DNA of 39,948 bases from CAYLHS01 sp964496205. Lineage in GTDB: Bacteria; Actinomycetota; Acidimicrobiia; Spongiisociales; UBA4744. The notes under the pieces are model-generated. The model saw nothing but the letters and a program-made list of their open reading frames with translations. It was not told the DNA's origin and did no database searches. Below are positions 1 through 7,413 of the stretch, one piece after another; position 1 is the stretch's first letter; each line of letters starts with the position of its first letter. The stretch spans positions 1 to 39,948 of the forward strand of contig CAZBXV010000016.1 in the NCBI GenBank assembly GCA_964496205.1. Direction: 5' to 3'. The translations under genes and the position numbers were made by a program.

Positions 1-86
1 CACCGGATGCCGGCGCGCTCCGTGATGCGTGCGACGAGATGGGGAGCCTCGTGGAGGAAACGGTTGCCGAAATAGGGTGATGTCAA
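1..86 (-). CDS. Partial unknown protein, N-terminus only
   Basis: A reading frame starts at a TTG that overlaps the TGA stop of the upstream reductase gene (TTGA overlap) and stays open to the window edge for 28 codons. It begins (M)TSPYFGNRFLHEAPHLV. The tight coupling and natural-looking composition suggest the third gene of the minus-strand methyltransferase-reductase operon. I do not recognise the family, and too little is present to assign a function. The frame could be chance because only 86 nt are visible. Confidence 0.4.
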   Translation of the reverse strand, partial: MTSPYFGNRFLHEAPHLVARITERAGIR

Positions 87-463
87 GCGTCGACCTCTAT
101 CTTCACCAGAGGCGCACCCTTCACCCACACGTCGATGTCGGCCGCTGCGTCCTCGGGGGTCACGTCCCAGTTCTGGACACGGGCCTGCGTGATGATCCGC
201 GCCTTGTCCTCGGCATCACGGATGACGGTGCCCCTGGCGGGAACGTCGGCCTGGATGCCGCGTTTGAGGTGGATGGTCATCGTCGGGTCGGCGGTCAGAT
301 TGGCGACCCAGTCGCGGGGGCGGCCCGGCCTGCCGGTCAGATAGAGGACGCCGTCGAGGTTGTGGAGGTAGATCTCGGTGCGTCGGGGTTTGCCGGTGCG
401 TCTGCCCGTGGTGATGATGTCGATGATCCCGCCTTCGGCCAGTGCCGTTTCGATGGTGTCCAC
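83..463 (-). CDS. Ddn-like F420-type nitroreductase/PNPOx-fold protein
   Basis: The 126-aa protein resembles the deazaflavin (F420)-dependent nitroreductase (Ddn, DUF385) family of small split-barrel proteins common in actinobacteria. Early in the protein comes TTGRRTGKPRRTEI, the usual basic Gly-rich stretch, followed by the DGVLYL strand, the W-x-x-N-L element (DWVANLTADP) and a C-terminal VKIEVDA strand. The GTG start at 463 was chosen because AGGAG lies 5 nt upstream and the family starts close to this point; an upstream in-frame extension runs through the methyltransferase gene. It lies 8 nt after that gene, so the two are probably co-transcribed. Substrate unknown; F420 use is inferred from the family. 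Confidence 0.8.
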   Translation of the reverse strand: MDTIETALAEGGIIDIITTGRRTGKPRRTEIYLHNLDGVLYLTGRPGRPRDWVANLTADPTMTIHLKRGIQADVPARGTVIRDAEDKARIITQARVQNWDVTPEDAAADIDVWVKGAPLVKIEVDA

Positions 464-471
464 TCGGTCTC

Positions 472-1134
472 CTATGTCCTTTTCGCGACGAGAACGCCCT
501 CGCGAATCGGGAGGGCAATGGCTTCGAAGTCGGGGTCGGCCGCAACAACCCGATTGAACGCATCGACCGCACGCATGGCAGTCGTGTCCATGTCGATCCA
601 ATCACTCGACGTCCCGTAGACGTTGTCCGCGACCAGCAGGCCGCCCGATACGAGAAGCGGCTTGATGAGACGGAAGTAGTCCACGTACTCGGTTTTCGTG
701 GCATCGACGAAGGCGAGATCGACCGACTGATCTCCCAGTTCCGTGGCGATCTGCGGCAAGACGACGAGGGCAGGCCCGCGTCGGATCTCCACCTTTTCGG
801 CGACGTCTGCCTTGCCGAATTGACGCTCGGCGAAGTCAGCGTGCCGGTCGCTCGCTTCGATGGTCAGGAGCCTGCCGTTCGGCTGCAATCCGCGCGCGAT
901 CCAGATTCCCGAGTAGCCGCCGAGCGTTCCCAACTCGAGGGCGAGTCGCCCCCGTGTGAGAGAGGTGAGGATCATCAGGAGACGGCCGACGTCTGCGCTC
1001 ACGGCGATGTCTGGCAGGCCCGCCTCCTTAGCTTCGTGCTTGAGTTCCGCGAGATTCCGGTCCTGAGATCCGAACACCTCATTCGAGTAGGCGCTGGTGA
1101 ACGCCCATCGCTCGGGGGTCATCTCCATCTTCAT
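472..1134 (-). CDS. Class I SAM-dependent O-methyltransferase (CCoAOMT/PF01596 type)
   Basis: The 220-aa length is typical of the caffeoyl-CoA O-methyltransferase-like family. The SAM-binding motif I is ELGTLGGYSGIWIA (residues 67-80), followed by TIEASDRHADFA (acidic residue for the SAM ribose), FVDATKTEYVDYF (metal-binding Asp) and GGLLVADNVYG (motif with the metal-binding Asp-Asn). The protein probably moves a methyl group from SAM to a catechol-like or other hydroxyl in a divalent-metal-dependent reaction; the substrate cannot be told. The start could be residue 1 (ATG at 1134) or residue 3: a TAGCCT hexamer lies 7 nt before the second ATG, consistent with a leaderless start there. The Ddn-like gene follows after 8 nt. 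Confidence 0.88.
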   Translation of the reverse strand: MKMEMTPERWAFTSAYSNEVFGSQDRNLAELKHEAKEAGLPDIAVSADVGRLLMILTSLTRGRLALELGTLGGYSGIWIARGLQPNGRLLTIEASDRHADFAERQFGKADVAEKVEIRRGPALVVLPQIATELGDQSVDLAFVDATKTEYVDYFRLIKPLLVSGGLLVADNVYGTSSDWIDMDTTAMRAVDAFNRVVAADPDFEAIALPIREGVLVAKRT

Positions 1135-1191
1135 GAGGCTACGCGTGTTGTCCGGCTATGCAGGCCCGGATGGTGGACGGGTAGCTTGACC

Positions 1192-1295
1192 GTATGGGCG
1201 CATTCGCGCCATCCTTCGCCACAGAGCTCGTGTCGACCGGCGTGACATCGCCAGACAACCGAAGGACAGGCGATCGCGACATCGAGCGCCCATAC
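1192..1295. repeat. 10-bp inverted repeat with nested 7-bp repeat
   Basis: GTATGGGCGC (1192-1201) is matched by its reverse complement GCGCCCATAC (1286-1295). Inside, TCCTTCG (about 1211-1217) is mirrored by CGAAGGA (about 1260-1266). Together they could form a long fold-back. Function unknown. Confidence 0.5.
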
Positions 1296-1371
1296 ATGAG
1301 ACTCTCAGCAACCTCTCAGATCGCTCGTCGGTCTCGTGGTGATCCTGACCGCGTTCTGGCTGTTCGCTGTC

Positions 1372-1411
1372 TGCTTCCGCTGTTCGCTGCCGGCAGCGAA
1401 CAGCGGAAGCA
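1372..1411. repeat. 40-nt perfect palindrome without spacer
   Basis: The left arm TGCTTCCGCTGTTCGCTGCC (1372-1391) is followed directly by its exact reverse complement (1392-1411). A 10-nt part of the arm, CTGTTCGCTG, also occurs just upstream at 1360-1369, so this sequence is present three times (two direct, one inverted). A spacerless 20-bp palindrome is long for a chromosome and has no T-tract, so it is not a classical terminator. Confidence 0.9.
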
Positions 1412-1490
1412 CGTTCTCGAACGTCTCGATCGGAATCGCGAACCCGATGCCCTCGATTCCAACACCGCTCACTCCGACGGCCTTTGGCAA
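1404..1490 (-). pseudogene. Relic of an HtrA/DegP-type serine protease
   Basis: On the minus strand this stretch reads GVGIEGIGFAIPIETFENVL. The core G-I-G-F-A-I-P is a hallmark of the trypsin-like domain of HtrA/DegP proteases, near the end of the catalytic domain. No catalytic Ser motif (GNSGGP), His or PDZ domain is found around it. A stop (TAG) lies just upstream in frame, and the frame runs into the palindrome downstream. I read it as a leftover fragment of a decayed or deleted gene; chance similarity is possible because it is only about 25 residues. Confidence 0.4.
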
Positions 1491-1627
1491 TCCCTACGAG
1501 CCGACCCTCGCTGTGGCCGGCGTCGACCGGGGGAGTGGGGCCGACACCCCCTCTTGCGGCAGGTTCGTTGAGACCGACCGGCTTCGCCCTCCGGTTGTCG
1601 ACCTACCGCCACCCTGCGCTGAGTCGA

Positions 1628-1633
1628 TAGCAT
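1628..1633 (+). promoter_or_regulatory. Putative -10 hexamer for leaderless transcript
   Basis: TAGCAT ends 6 nt before the ATG at 1640. This spacing puts the transcription start at the A of the start codon, and there is no Shine-Dalgarno sequence. The same layout recurs at several other genes in the window. Confidence 0.45.
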
Positions 1634-1639
1634 CCGAGC

Positions 1640-2302
1640 ATGCTCGAGAGTGCGTCAGGGATCCCCGGCAGAGTGCTTGATCATGTAGCGTCCACGATCG
1701 AGCAGCGTCGGGATGCGACCGTCCCTTTCGTGGTGGCGGTGGATGGGATCGACGCTGCCGGGAAGACCACGTTCGCAGCTGCCATTGCCGACGCACTGAG
1801 AGATCGGGGGATGCCCGCCGTCAGGGCGTCGATCGACGGGTTCCACCGTCCAGCGACTGAACGGCATCGCCGATCCGAGATCGATCCCGGGCTCAGCTAC
1901 TACGCGGACTCATTTGACTACTCCGCGTTGAAGCGCGAGCTTCTGATCCCGTTTGCAGAACACCACCCGATCAGGGCTGCGACGTTCGACTACCGCTCGG
2001 ACAGACCGGTGTCCTCGGAGTCGGTCATGGTTGAGGAAGGGGCGGTGCTCGTATTCGACGGTGTGTTCCTTCAGCGTCCCGAGCTTGCGGAGTCATGGGA
2101 TCTCGTGGTGTTCCTGCGAATCGATCCGGGCATCGCTCTGGGCCGGGCGGTCGAACGTGACGGTGAGGTGTTCGGTAGCGACGTCGAACGACGATACAAG
2201 GAGCGGTACCAACCCGGCCAGGCGATCTACTTCGAACAAGTCGACCCGGAACCCAAGGCGGACATCGTGGTCGACATGAACGGCACTCCGTTCGTCGTGT
2301 GA
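1640..2302 (+). CDS. Uridine kinase-like P-loop nucleoside kinase
   Basis: The 220-aa protein of the uridine kinase/phosphoribulokinase-like P-loop family probably phosphorylates a nucleoside or related small molecule with ATP. The Walker A motif is GIDAAGKT (residues 36-43). DGFHRP (66-71) matches the substrate-site D-x-F-H segment of the family. YYADSFDYSAL and the FDGVFLQRPEL strand also fit. The lid region carries a basic stretch (DVERRYKERYQPGQ). The start has no ribosome-binding site, but TAGCAT sits 6 nt upstream, which favours a leaderless message. It stands alone, converging on the STAS-like gene with only 4 nt between the stops. The exact substrate is unknown. Confidence 0.85.
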   Translation: MLESASGIPGRVLDHVASTIEQRRDATVPFVVAVDGIDAAGKTTFAAAIADALRDRGMPAVRASIDGFHRPATERHRRSEIDPGLSYYADSFDYSALKRELLIPFAEHHPIRAATFDYRSDRPVSSESVMVEEGAVLVFDGVFLQRPELAESWDLVVFLRIDPGIALGRAVERDGEVFGSDVERRYKERYQPGQAIYFEQVDPEPKADIVVDMNGTPFVV

Positions 2303-2306
2303 TTCC

Positions 2307-2675
2307 TCAGTCGAGGAACGTCTTCAGCCAGGCTCGCGCCTCGTTCTCGTCGGTGAAGACTCGTGTCTCGATCTGCGGGTGGTGGAGGTTCTCGAAGAGC
2401 TGAGCAATAACCCCGGCTGCCGAGTCGCGTACCACGATTGCTCTCGCCCGGGCGTAGTGGGCCGACGCGATCAGATCGCGCGCATCCTTGTCCACCCACG
2501 CGATGCCACCGATGTCACAGAGCAGAGGTGCTTTGGCAGGGTTGAAGGCGTCGAGGGCTGACACCATGTCGGAAGCCGTCGCCTCGTCCATCGGCGCACC
2601 CTGGCTGATGCGAAGGTGGACGATTCCCGATGGCTCCACACACAGTGCTCCGGCGGGGATCTTCACCCAATCCAT
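2307..2675 (-). CDS. STAS/SpoIIAA-like small protein
   Basis: The 122-aa protein begins with a beta-rich segment and ends with FTDENEARAWLKTFL, typical of the small STAS/SpoIIAA-like families in which a C-terminal helix carries E-A-x-x-W-L. The middle (PLLCDIGGIAWVDKDARDLI) matches the strand-helix layout of this fold, where anti-sigma antagonists carry their phosphorylatable Ser; here the equivalent position is unclear. The ATG at 2675 has AGGAG 6 nt upstream. It lies 43 nt downstream of the ABC exporter gene on the same strand and may be the last gene of that operon. Partner and role are unknown. Confidence 0.7.
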   Translation of the reverse strand: MDWVKIPAGALCVEPSGIVHLRISQGAPMDEATASDMVSALDAFNPAKAPLLCDIGGIAWVDKDARDLIASAHYARARAIVVRDSAAGVIAQLFENLHHPQIETRVFTDENEARAWLKTFLD

Positions 2676-2718
2676 GCCGGTCTCCTCTCGACGGCATGAC
2701 GTTCAAGCTACCACCGGA

Positions 2719-4515
2719 TCACTCTGTCGTAGGGACATGCCAAGGGACCGCTTCGCCGGTCTGTACCTTCCAGAGCGATGCATACACACCATCGAGATCG
2801 AGAAGCTCGTCGTGCGATCCCTCTTCTGTCAGGCGCCCGTGGTCGAGCACGAAGGTCCGATCGGCGTGCCGTACCGTGGAGAGCCGGTGCGCGATGGCAA
2901 TCGTTGTTCGGTCTCTGGTGATGACTTCGAGTGACCTTTGGATTGCGGCTTCTGTCTCGTTGTCGACCGACGATGTCGCCTCATCCAGCACCAGCACCGG
3001 TGGATCCGCCAGCACGGCTCGAGCTATGGAGATTCGCTGCCGCTGACCTCCCGACAGCTTCTGGCCCCGCTCTCCGACGATCGACTCGTATCCGTCGGGG
3101 AGGTCCAGTATGAAGTCGTGTGCCTCCGCCACTTTGGCCGCGGCAACGACCTCGTCGAGTGTCGCGTCAGGTTTCCCGTAGGCGATGTTCTCGCGGACTG
3201 TTCCATGGAACAGGTAGACATCCTGGCTGACCAGCCCGACCGTTCTGCGAAGCGAGGGGAGCGTCAGCGTCCGAATGTCGTGCCCCTCGATGGAAATCGA
3301 CCCGGAAGTCACATCGTAGAAGCGGAGCAGGAGCTTGATGAGGGTCGTCTTGCCGGAACCCGTTGCGCCGACGATCGCGGTTGTCTGGCCGGCCGGAATC
3401 GTGATGCTCAGATCCTCGATCACCGGGAACCCGGGTGTGTAGGAGAACCCGACGTGCTCGAACTCGATGTGGCCATCGACGCGGCCCAGTTCGGTCGGCC
3501 CATCGACGATCGACGGTGTGGTGTCAAGCAGGTCGAGGACGCGATTCGTCGACGCCATCGCGCGTTGGTAGAGGTCGAATGTCTGCCCGAGTCGGGTCAG
3601 TGGCCACAGGAGGCGCTGGGTCAGGAACACCATCACGCTGTACGCGCCAACCTCGATGCCTCCGTCCGACTTCAGCGCGAGGAACCCTCCGGCGACGAGC
3701 GTGGCAGTGAACCCGGTGAGGATGACGATGCGGATCAGGGGAGAGAAGGCCGAGCTCAGTGTGATCGCCCTTCTGTTGGCCTCCTGGTACTTGCGGCTCC
3801 CTTCCTCGACTCGCGAGACCTCGCGGTCTTCCGAGGTGAAGCCTTTGATAGTGGTGATGCCCGACAGGTTGTTGGAGAGAAGCTGGTTGACCGAGGCGGC
3901 CTCTTCTCTCACGTCCGCGTATCTAGGGGCGATTCGTCTCTGGAATCGGAACGATCCCCACAGAATGAACGGAACCGGCATGAACGACATCCATGCCACG
4001 GAAGGAGCGAGCACGAAGAACATTACGCCAACGAGAACGACAGTCGTCAGCACCTGAAGCATGTCGTTCGCACCGCCGTCGAGGAACCGTTCCAGCTGGT
4101 TCACATCGTTGTTGAGGACGGCCATCAACCCGCCTGTCGATCGTTCCTCGAAGTAGGCGAGATCGAGCTTCTGAAGATGCCCGTATCCGTCGACACGAAG
4201 GTCGTGCTGAATCGCCTGTGCGAGGTTCCTCCAGGTGACCCCGTACAGATACTCGAAAGCCGACTCGAGAACCCAGATCACGAACGTGAGTACGGCGAGC
4301 ACGACAAGCTGCTCTCGCGGCTGTTCGAACCCGAAGCGCGCGAGGAGCGAATTCTGTCTGTTGACGACTACGTCGACTGCAACACCGATCAAGACGGGGG
4401 GAGCGAGATCGAACGCCTTGTTGAGGACCGAAAACAGCGTCGCCGCGACGACTCGGTTTCGATACGCGGTTGCGTACCGCCACAACCGCGACAGAGGTTG
4501 GCGATCGGTGTTCAT
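2719..4515 (-). CDS. ABC exporter, fused permease and ATPase half-transporter
   Basis: The 598-aa half-transporter is a type IV (MsbA/lipid-multidrug class) ABC exporter, expected to work as a homodimer in the cytoplasmic membrane. An N-terminal six-helix region spans roughly residues 20-320. The nucleotide-binding domain follows, with Walker A GATGSGKTT (near 380), the Q-loop SQDVYLF, signature LSGGQRQRISIARA (near 485), Walker B PVLVLDEATSSVD with the catalytic Glu, and the H-loop AIAHRLST. All motifs look intact. The ATG at 4515 overlaps the stop of the upstream membrane-protein gene (ATGA), so they are translationally coupled. Substrate unknown. Position at the end of a feo operon hints at metal or envelope homeostasis, but this is only inference. 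Confidence 0.93.
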   Translation of the reverse strand: MNTDRQPLSRLWRYATAYRNRVVAATLFSVLNKAFDLAPPVLIGVAVDVVVNRQNSLLARFGFEQPREQLVVLAVLTFVIWVLESAFEYLYGVTWRNLAQAIQHDLRVDGYGHLQKLDLAYFEERSTGGLMAVLNNDVNQLERFLDGGANDMLQVLTTVVLVGVMFFVLAPSVAWMSFMPVPFILWGSFRFQRRIAPRYADVREEAASVNQLLSNNLSGITTIKGFTSEDREVSRVEEGSRKYQEANRRAITLSSAFSPLIRIVILTGFTATLVAGGFLALKSDGGIEVGAYSVMVFLTQRLLWPLTRLGQTFDLYQRAMASTNRVLDLLDTTPSIVDGPTELGRVDGHIEFEHVGFSYTPGFPVIEDLSITIPAGQTTAIVGATGSGKTTLIKLLLRFYDVTSGSISIEGHDIRTLTLPSLRRTVGLVSQDVYLFHGTVRENIAYGKPDATLDEVVAAAKVAEAHDFILDLPDGYESIVGERGQKLSGGQRQRISIARAVLADPPVLVLDEATSSVDNETEAAIQRSLEVITRDRTTIAIAHRLSTVRHADRTFVLDHGRLTEEGSHDELLDLDGVYASLWKVQTGEAVPWHVPTTE

Positions 4516-4907
4516 CGTTGCTCGTCGCCGTGAGGATGGGACGGTGTCTGCGCTGCCGCAACGGCGGTGAAGAGCGCAGCGAGCAGAAACAGCGCGCCGA
4601 TTGACAGCAGCTCGATGATGCCGATGATTGCGAACGCGATTGTCGAGCCCATGAGCAGACGTCTGCCTCGAAACGGATCCCCGACCGAGGCCAGAGCGGC
4701 TGCCGCTCCGGCGAGCACGATGACCACGTACACCAAGGATCCCCATGGGAGCGGATCGCCCTGTTGGATGAGGAGCCACAGGTAGTAGGCGAGGGAAGCG
4801 ATGGCGATCGCCGCTCCGAAGCGGGCAAGTGTGCGGGCGCGGCGCAGTCGGAGCCCAATACCTCGCGCTCGCGGCCGTCGGCTCGGTTCGTTTCTGCCGG
4901 TGGTCAT
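4512..4907 (-). CDS. Small four-helix membrane protein between feoB and ABC exporter
   Basis: The 131-aa protein has a basic N-terminus (about 30 residues rich in Arg) followed by about four hydrophobic segments: FGAAIAIASLAYYLWLLI, LVYVVIVLAGAAAALA, STIAFAIIGIIELLSIGA and LFLLAALFTAVAAA. I do not recognise the family. Its ATG overlaps the feoB stop (ATGA), and its own stop overlaps the ATG of the ABC exporter, so it is locked into translation of both neighbours. It could be an accessory subunit of either FeoB or the exporter. The C-terminus is short and hydrophilic (HPHGDEQR), with a His that might bind metal, although that is speculative. Confidence 0.75.
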   Translation of the reverse strand: MTTGRNEPSRRPRARGIGLRLRRARTLARFGAAIAIASLAYYLWLLIQQGDPLPWGSLVYVVIVLAGAAAALASVGDPFRGRRLLMGSTIAFAIIGIIELLSIGALFLLAALFTAVAAAQTPSHPHGDEQR

Positions 4908-6895
4908 AGGAACAAAGAACCGATTTGGTACACGGCGAGTGCAGACGCCCAGGCGATGCCTAGTCCGAGGATGAGGGCGCCGACCGTGACTTTCCAGGAT
5001 CGCGCCTCTGCGCGGATCGCCGAGAGCGTTGCAACACACGGGGTGTACATCAGCGTGAACACCATGAACGAGAGCCCCTGAAGCGCGGTGACATGAGAGG
5101 AGATCTGCGCCGTCAGATCACCCGGATAGATGAGAGCGAACGCCCCGATCATGATTTCCTTCGCAATGAACCCGAACAGAAGAGCGACGGTCCCCTGCCA
5201 TGCGATGCCGAGCGGCCTGAAGATCGGTTCGAAGAAACGTCCGAGAATGCCTGCATACGAGGATGCGCTCGCTACCTCCACGCCAGGAGGCAGGTGCGTC
5301 AGTAGCCAGACGAAGACGACGCCAACTGCGATGAGGGTTCCTGCCCGGTACAGGAAGTCCTTCAACTCGAACCAGGAGCGCATCGCCACGGTCCTGACCG
5401 TGGGAACGCGATACGGAGGGATCTCCATGATGAACGGTTCGGCCGGCCCGGCGACTCTGAGGGCCTTGAGGAGGAGCCCAACGGCGATGATCACGAGGAA
5501 ACTCAGCGCGTACATGCCGAGTACGACCCACGGGGCCACAGAGCGTGAGAACAGGATTGCGGACAGAAACACAAAGACTTGGAGACGTGCACTGCACAAG
5601 GTGAACGGGATGAGCAGCATCGCTCTGATCCGGTTGTGCCGGCCACTGAGGACACGTGTGCCCATGATTGCCGGCACGTTGCAGCCGTAGCCAAGGAGCA
5701 GGTTGATGAACGCCTTGCCATCGAGCCCGATTCGGTGCATGAGCCGGTCCATGAGGAATGCCGCTCTCGCCATGTACCCCGAGTCTTCGATGATCGACAT
5801 GAACAAGAAGAAGAGGAGGATGATCGGGAAGAACGACGCGACGGTCGCCAAGCCTTGCCACAGACCGTCGACGACGAACGATTGCAGTAGGGACGGCAAA
5901 CCTGAGGTTGCCTGGGATAGGCCGTTGCCGACAGATGAGAACACATCCGCCAGCCAGGATTGGAGAGGAGCGCCCAGTCCGTACACGCCCTCGAAGACGG
6001 CGAGCATGATGATCGCGAACAGCGGCAGTCCGAGCCAACGGTGGAGGAGTATCCGATCCAGCTTCTCGCTGAGCGCGTCGGGCAGGGGCGGCTTGCTGTG
6101 GGTGGCTTCGAGAACGAGGCCGCGGGCCGAGTTGAATCGGCACTGTGCACACACGGTGGGGACTCCGGACCCGGTCGTGTCCTCGATCTTGTGCCGCCAC
6201 GAGCTGGCAGCCGCACGAATGTCGGCCATCGCCGGGTGTTCTTCGAACACGGGATCTGCCTCAAGGGCACGAAGGGCGAGGAACCCTTCGCTCAGCCCTT
6301 TCGACGTGTTGGAACGTTCGATCTGACGTGAGAGGTCGGCAACGGCTGCCTCAACGACGGGCGGCTGGGAAACGAACGGTTGCCGGCGTCGCGGCGACTT
6401 GATGACGTCGTAGAGAGCCTCCTTGAGGTTCGGAACCCCTTCACCGGTGCGGCCGACGATTGGAACGACCGGACACGCGAGGTGTTCGGAGAGGACGTCG
6501 AGATCGAGGTCGAGGCCCGTTCGTCGTGCCTCGTCCATCATGTTGACGGCGACGACCAGCGGGATGCCGCTCTCGCTCATCTGGAGTGTGAATCCCAGTC
6601 CCCGATACAGATTCCGTGCGTCGAGCACGTTGAGCAGGACATCAGGGGGCTCCTGGAGGAAGAAGTCGAGCACGATCCGTTCCTCTTCGGATGTAGGCGT
6701 GATCGAGTAGGCACCGGGGAGATCGATGAGTTCGACGTCGTATTCGCCGAGGGAGAAGTGGCCGACTGCCTTTTGGATCGAGACGCCGGGCCAGTTGCCG
6801 ACGCTTTGCCTCGAACCCGTCAGCCTGTTGAAGATGGTCGTCTTGCCGGTGTTAGGGATCGAAGCAATGGCGACGGAAACGTCATGATCCGCCAT
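4904..6895 (-). CDS. feoB: Ferrous iron transporter FeoB
   Basis: The 663-aa inner-membrane Fe(II) transporter has an N-terminal G domain. G-domain motifs: G1 SIPNTGKT (12-19), G2 region NWPGVSIQK, G3 DLPG (58-61), G4 NMMD (118-121). Membrane part: FLLGYGCNVPAIMGTR-type gate motif (here LLGYGCNVPAIMGTR), the CSAR motif PFTLCSARLQVFVFL, and GFIAKEIMIGAF. A CAQC pair lies between the G domain and the membrane core. Odd points: the first Gly of the P-loop and the following Asn (usual GNPNxGKT) are replaced by Ser-Ile, and the G2 Thr is Ser. The ATG at 6895 lies inside the end of feoA (14-nt overlap). A small membrane protein and an ABC exporter follow with ATGA overlaps. Confidence 0.95.
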   Translation of the reverse strand: MADHDVSVAIASIPNTGKTTIFNRLTGSRQSVGNWPGVSIQKAVGHFSLGEYDVELIDLPGAYSITPTSEEERIVLDFFLQEPPDVLLNVLDARNLYRGLGFTLQMSESGIPLVVAVNMMDEARRTGLDLDLDVLSEHLACPVVPIVGRTGEGVPNLKEALYDVIKSPRRRQPFVSQPPVVEAAVADLSRQIERSNTSKGLSEGFLALRALEADPVFEEHPAMADIRAAASSWRHKIEDTTGSGVPTVCAQCRFNSARGLVLEATHSKPPLPDALSEKLDRILLHRWLGLPLFAIIMLAVFEGVYGLGAPLQSWLADVFSSVGNGLSQATSGLPSLLQSFVVDGLWQGLATVASFFPIILLFFLFMSIIEDSGYMARAAFLMDRLMHRIGLDGKAFINLLLGYGCNVPAIMGTRVLSGRHNRIRAMLLIPFTLCSARLQVFVFLSAILFSRSVAPWVVLGMYALSFLVIIAVGLLLKALRVAGPAEPFIMEIPPYRVPTVRTVAMRSWFELKDFLYRAGTLIAVGVVFVWLLTHLPPGVEVASASSYAGILGRFFEPIFRPLGIAWQGTVALLFGFIAKEIMIGAFALIYPGDLTAQISSHVTALQGLSFMVFTLMYTPCVATLSAIRAEARSWKVTVGALILGLGIAWASALAVYQIGSLFL

Positions 6896-7331
6896 GAGCC
6901 TCGACCACGACCTTGTCCGCCTCGCCCCGCCCCAATCGCACTTCGTCACCGTTGACGGCAATGTGCAACGGTGATGCTCGGAGAATCTCGATGGTGGCGT
7001 GCTCGACAATTCCGAGGTCGCTCATCTTGCTCCGGAGGCCAGATCCACCTGCGATCGATGCGACCCTGTAGACGCCGGGCTCGATGATCGGAGAGGACAA
7101 TGGAACCGCTACCAGATCGCAATCCATGGCGGCGATCTCGTCAGAGCGAATGGCGACGATGTCGGCTCCGCCAACCATCACCTCAACCGTTCCTGAGCCG
7201 AAAGGGGACGTTCGTACGATCTGCATCTCCACGCCTGGCAGGATGCCCATCTGGGCGAGGCGAGCGCTGCTGTTTTCGTCGAGCGAGCGTATGCGGCACG
7301 CGAGGTTCGGCTGGATCAGGCTTGGACTCAT
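6882..7331 (-). CDS. feoA: Tandem FeoA-domain protein
   Basis: The 149-aa protein consists of two SH3-like FeoA domains in tandem. Domain 1 (about 8-75) has the R-L-x-x-M-G-I-L-P-G-x-x-x family signature (ARLAQMGILPGVEMQI). Domain 2 (about 85-149) has the matching SKMSDLGIVEHATIEI followed by VNGDEVRLGRGEADKV. FeoA assists FeoB in Fe(II) uptake by docking to its cytoplasmic side. Most FeoA proteins have one domain of about 75 residues, so this is a fused form. The ATG at 7331 is preceded about 10 nt upstream by TATCAT, a plausible -10, with little leader. It is the first gene of the feo operon and is divergent from leuS. I see no clear DtxR/IdeR box. Confidence 0.9.
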   Translation of the reverse strand: MSPSLIQPNLACRIRSLDENSSARLAQMGILPGVEMQIVRTSPFGSGTVEVMVGGADIVAIRSDEIAAMDCDLVAVPLSSPIIEPGVYRVASIAGGSGLRSKMSDLGIVEHATIEILRASPLHIAVNGDEVRLGRGEADKVVVEAHGGS

Positions 7332-7413
7332 CGAACACCGAATGATAGGGATCGGGCGGAACTGCCGGTAGTCGATGGTGCCGCTGGTACCCTCCCGGAT
7401 TCGAAGGAGCAAC

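Larger units (their letters stand above)
1135..1639. other. 505-bp gap with fold-back repeats and a protease relic
   Basis: No intact gene is convincing here. The gap holds three things described separately: a 10-bp inverted repeat whose arms are 84 bp apart, a 40-nt perfect palindrome, and a short minus-strand HtrA-like relic. The plus-strand frame from ATG 1194 (125 codons) has a TAGCTT hexamer 6 nt upstream, but its sequence looks non-protein-like (long Arg-rich tail) and it runs through the palindrome. I do not call it a gene. Confidence 0.5.

Noticed and set aside
1194..1571. 125-codon plus-strand frame with a TAGCTT hexamer at leaderless spacing
   Set aside because: It passes through the 40-nt palindrome and ends in Arg-rich sequence with no fold-like pattern; the hexamer alone is weak evidence.
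2938..4533. 531-codon open frame on the plus strand
   Set aside because: It is antisense to the ABC exporter, which has all its motifs; no recognisable domain in this frame.
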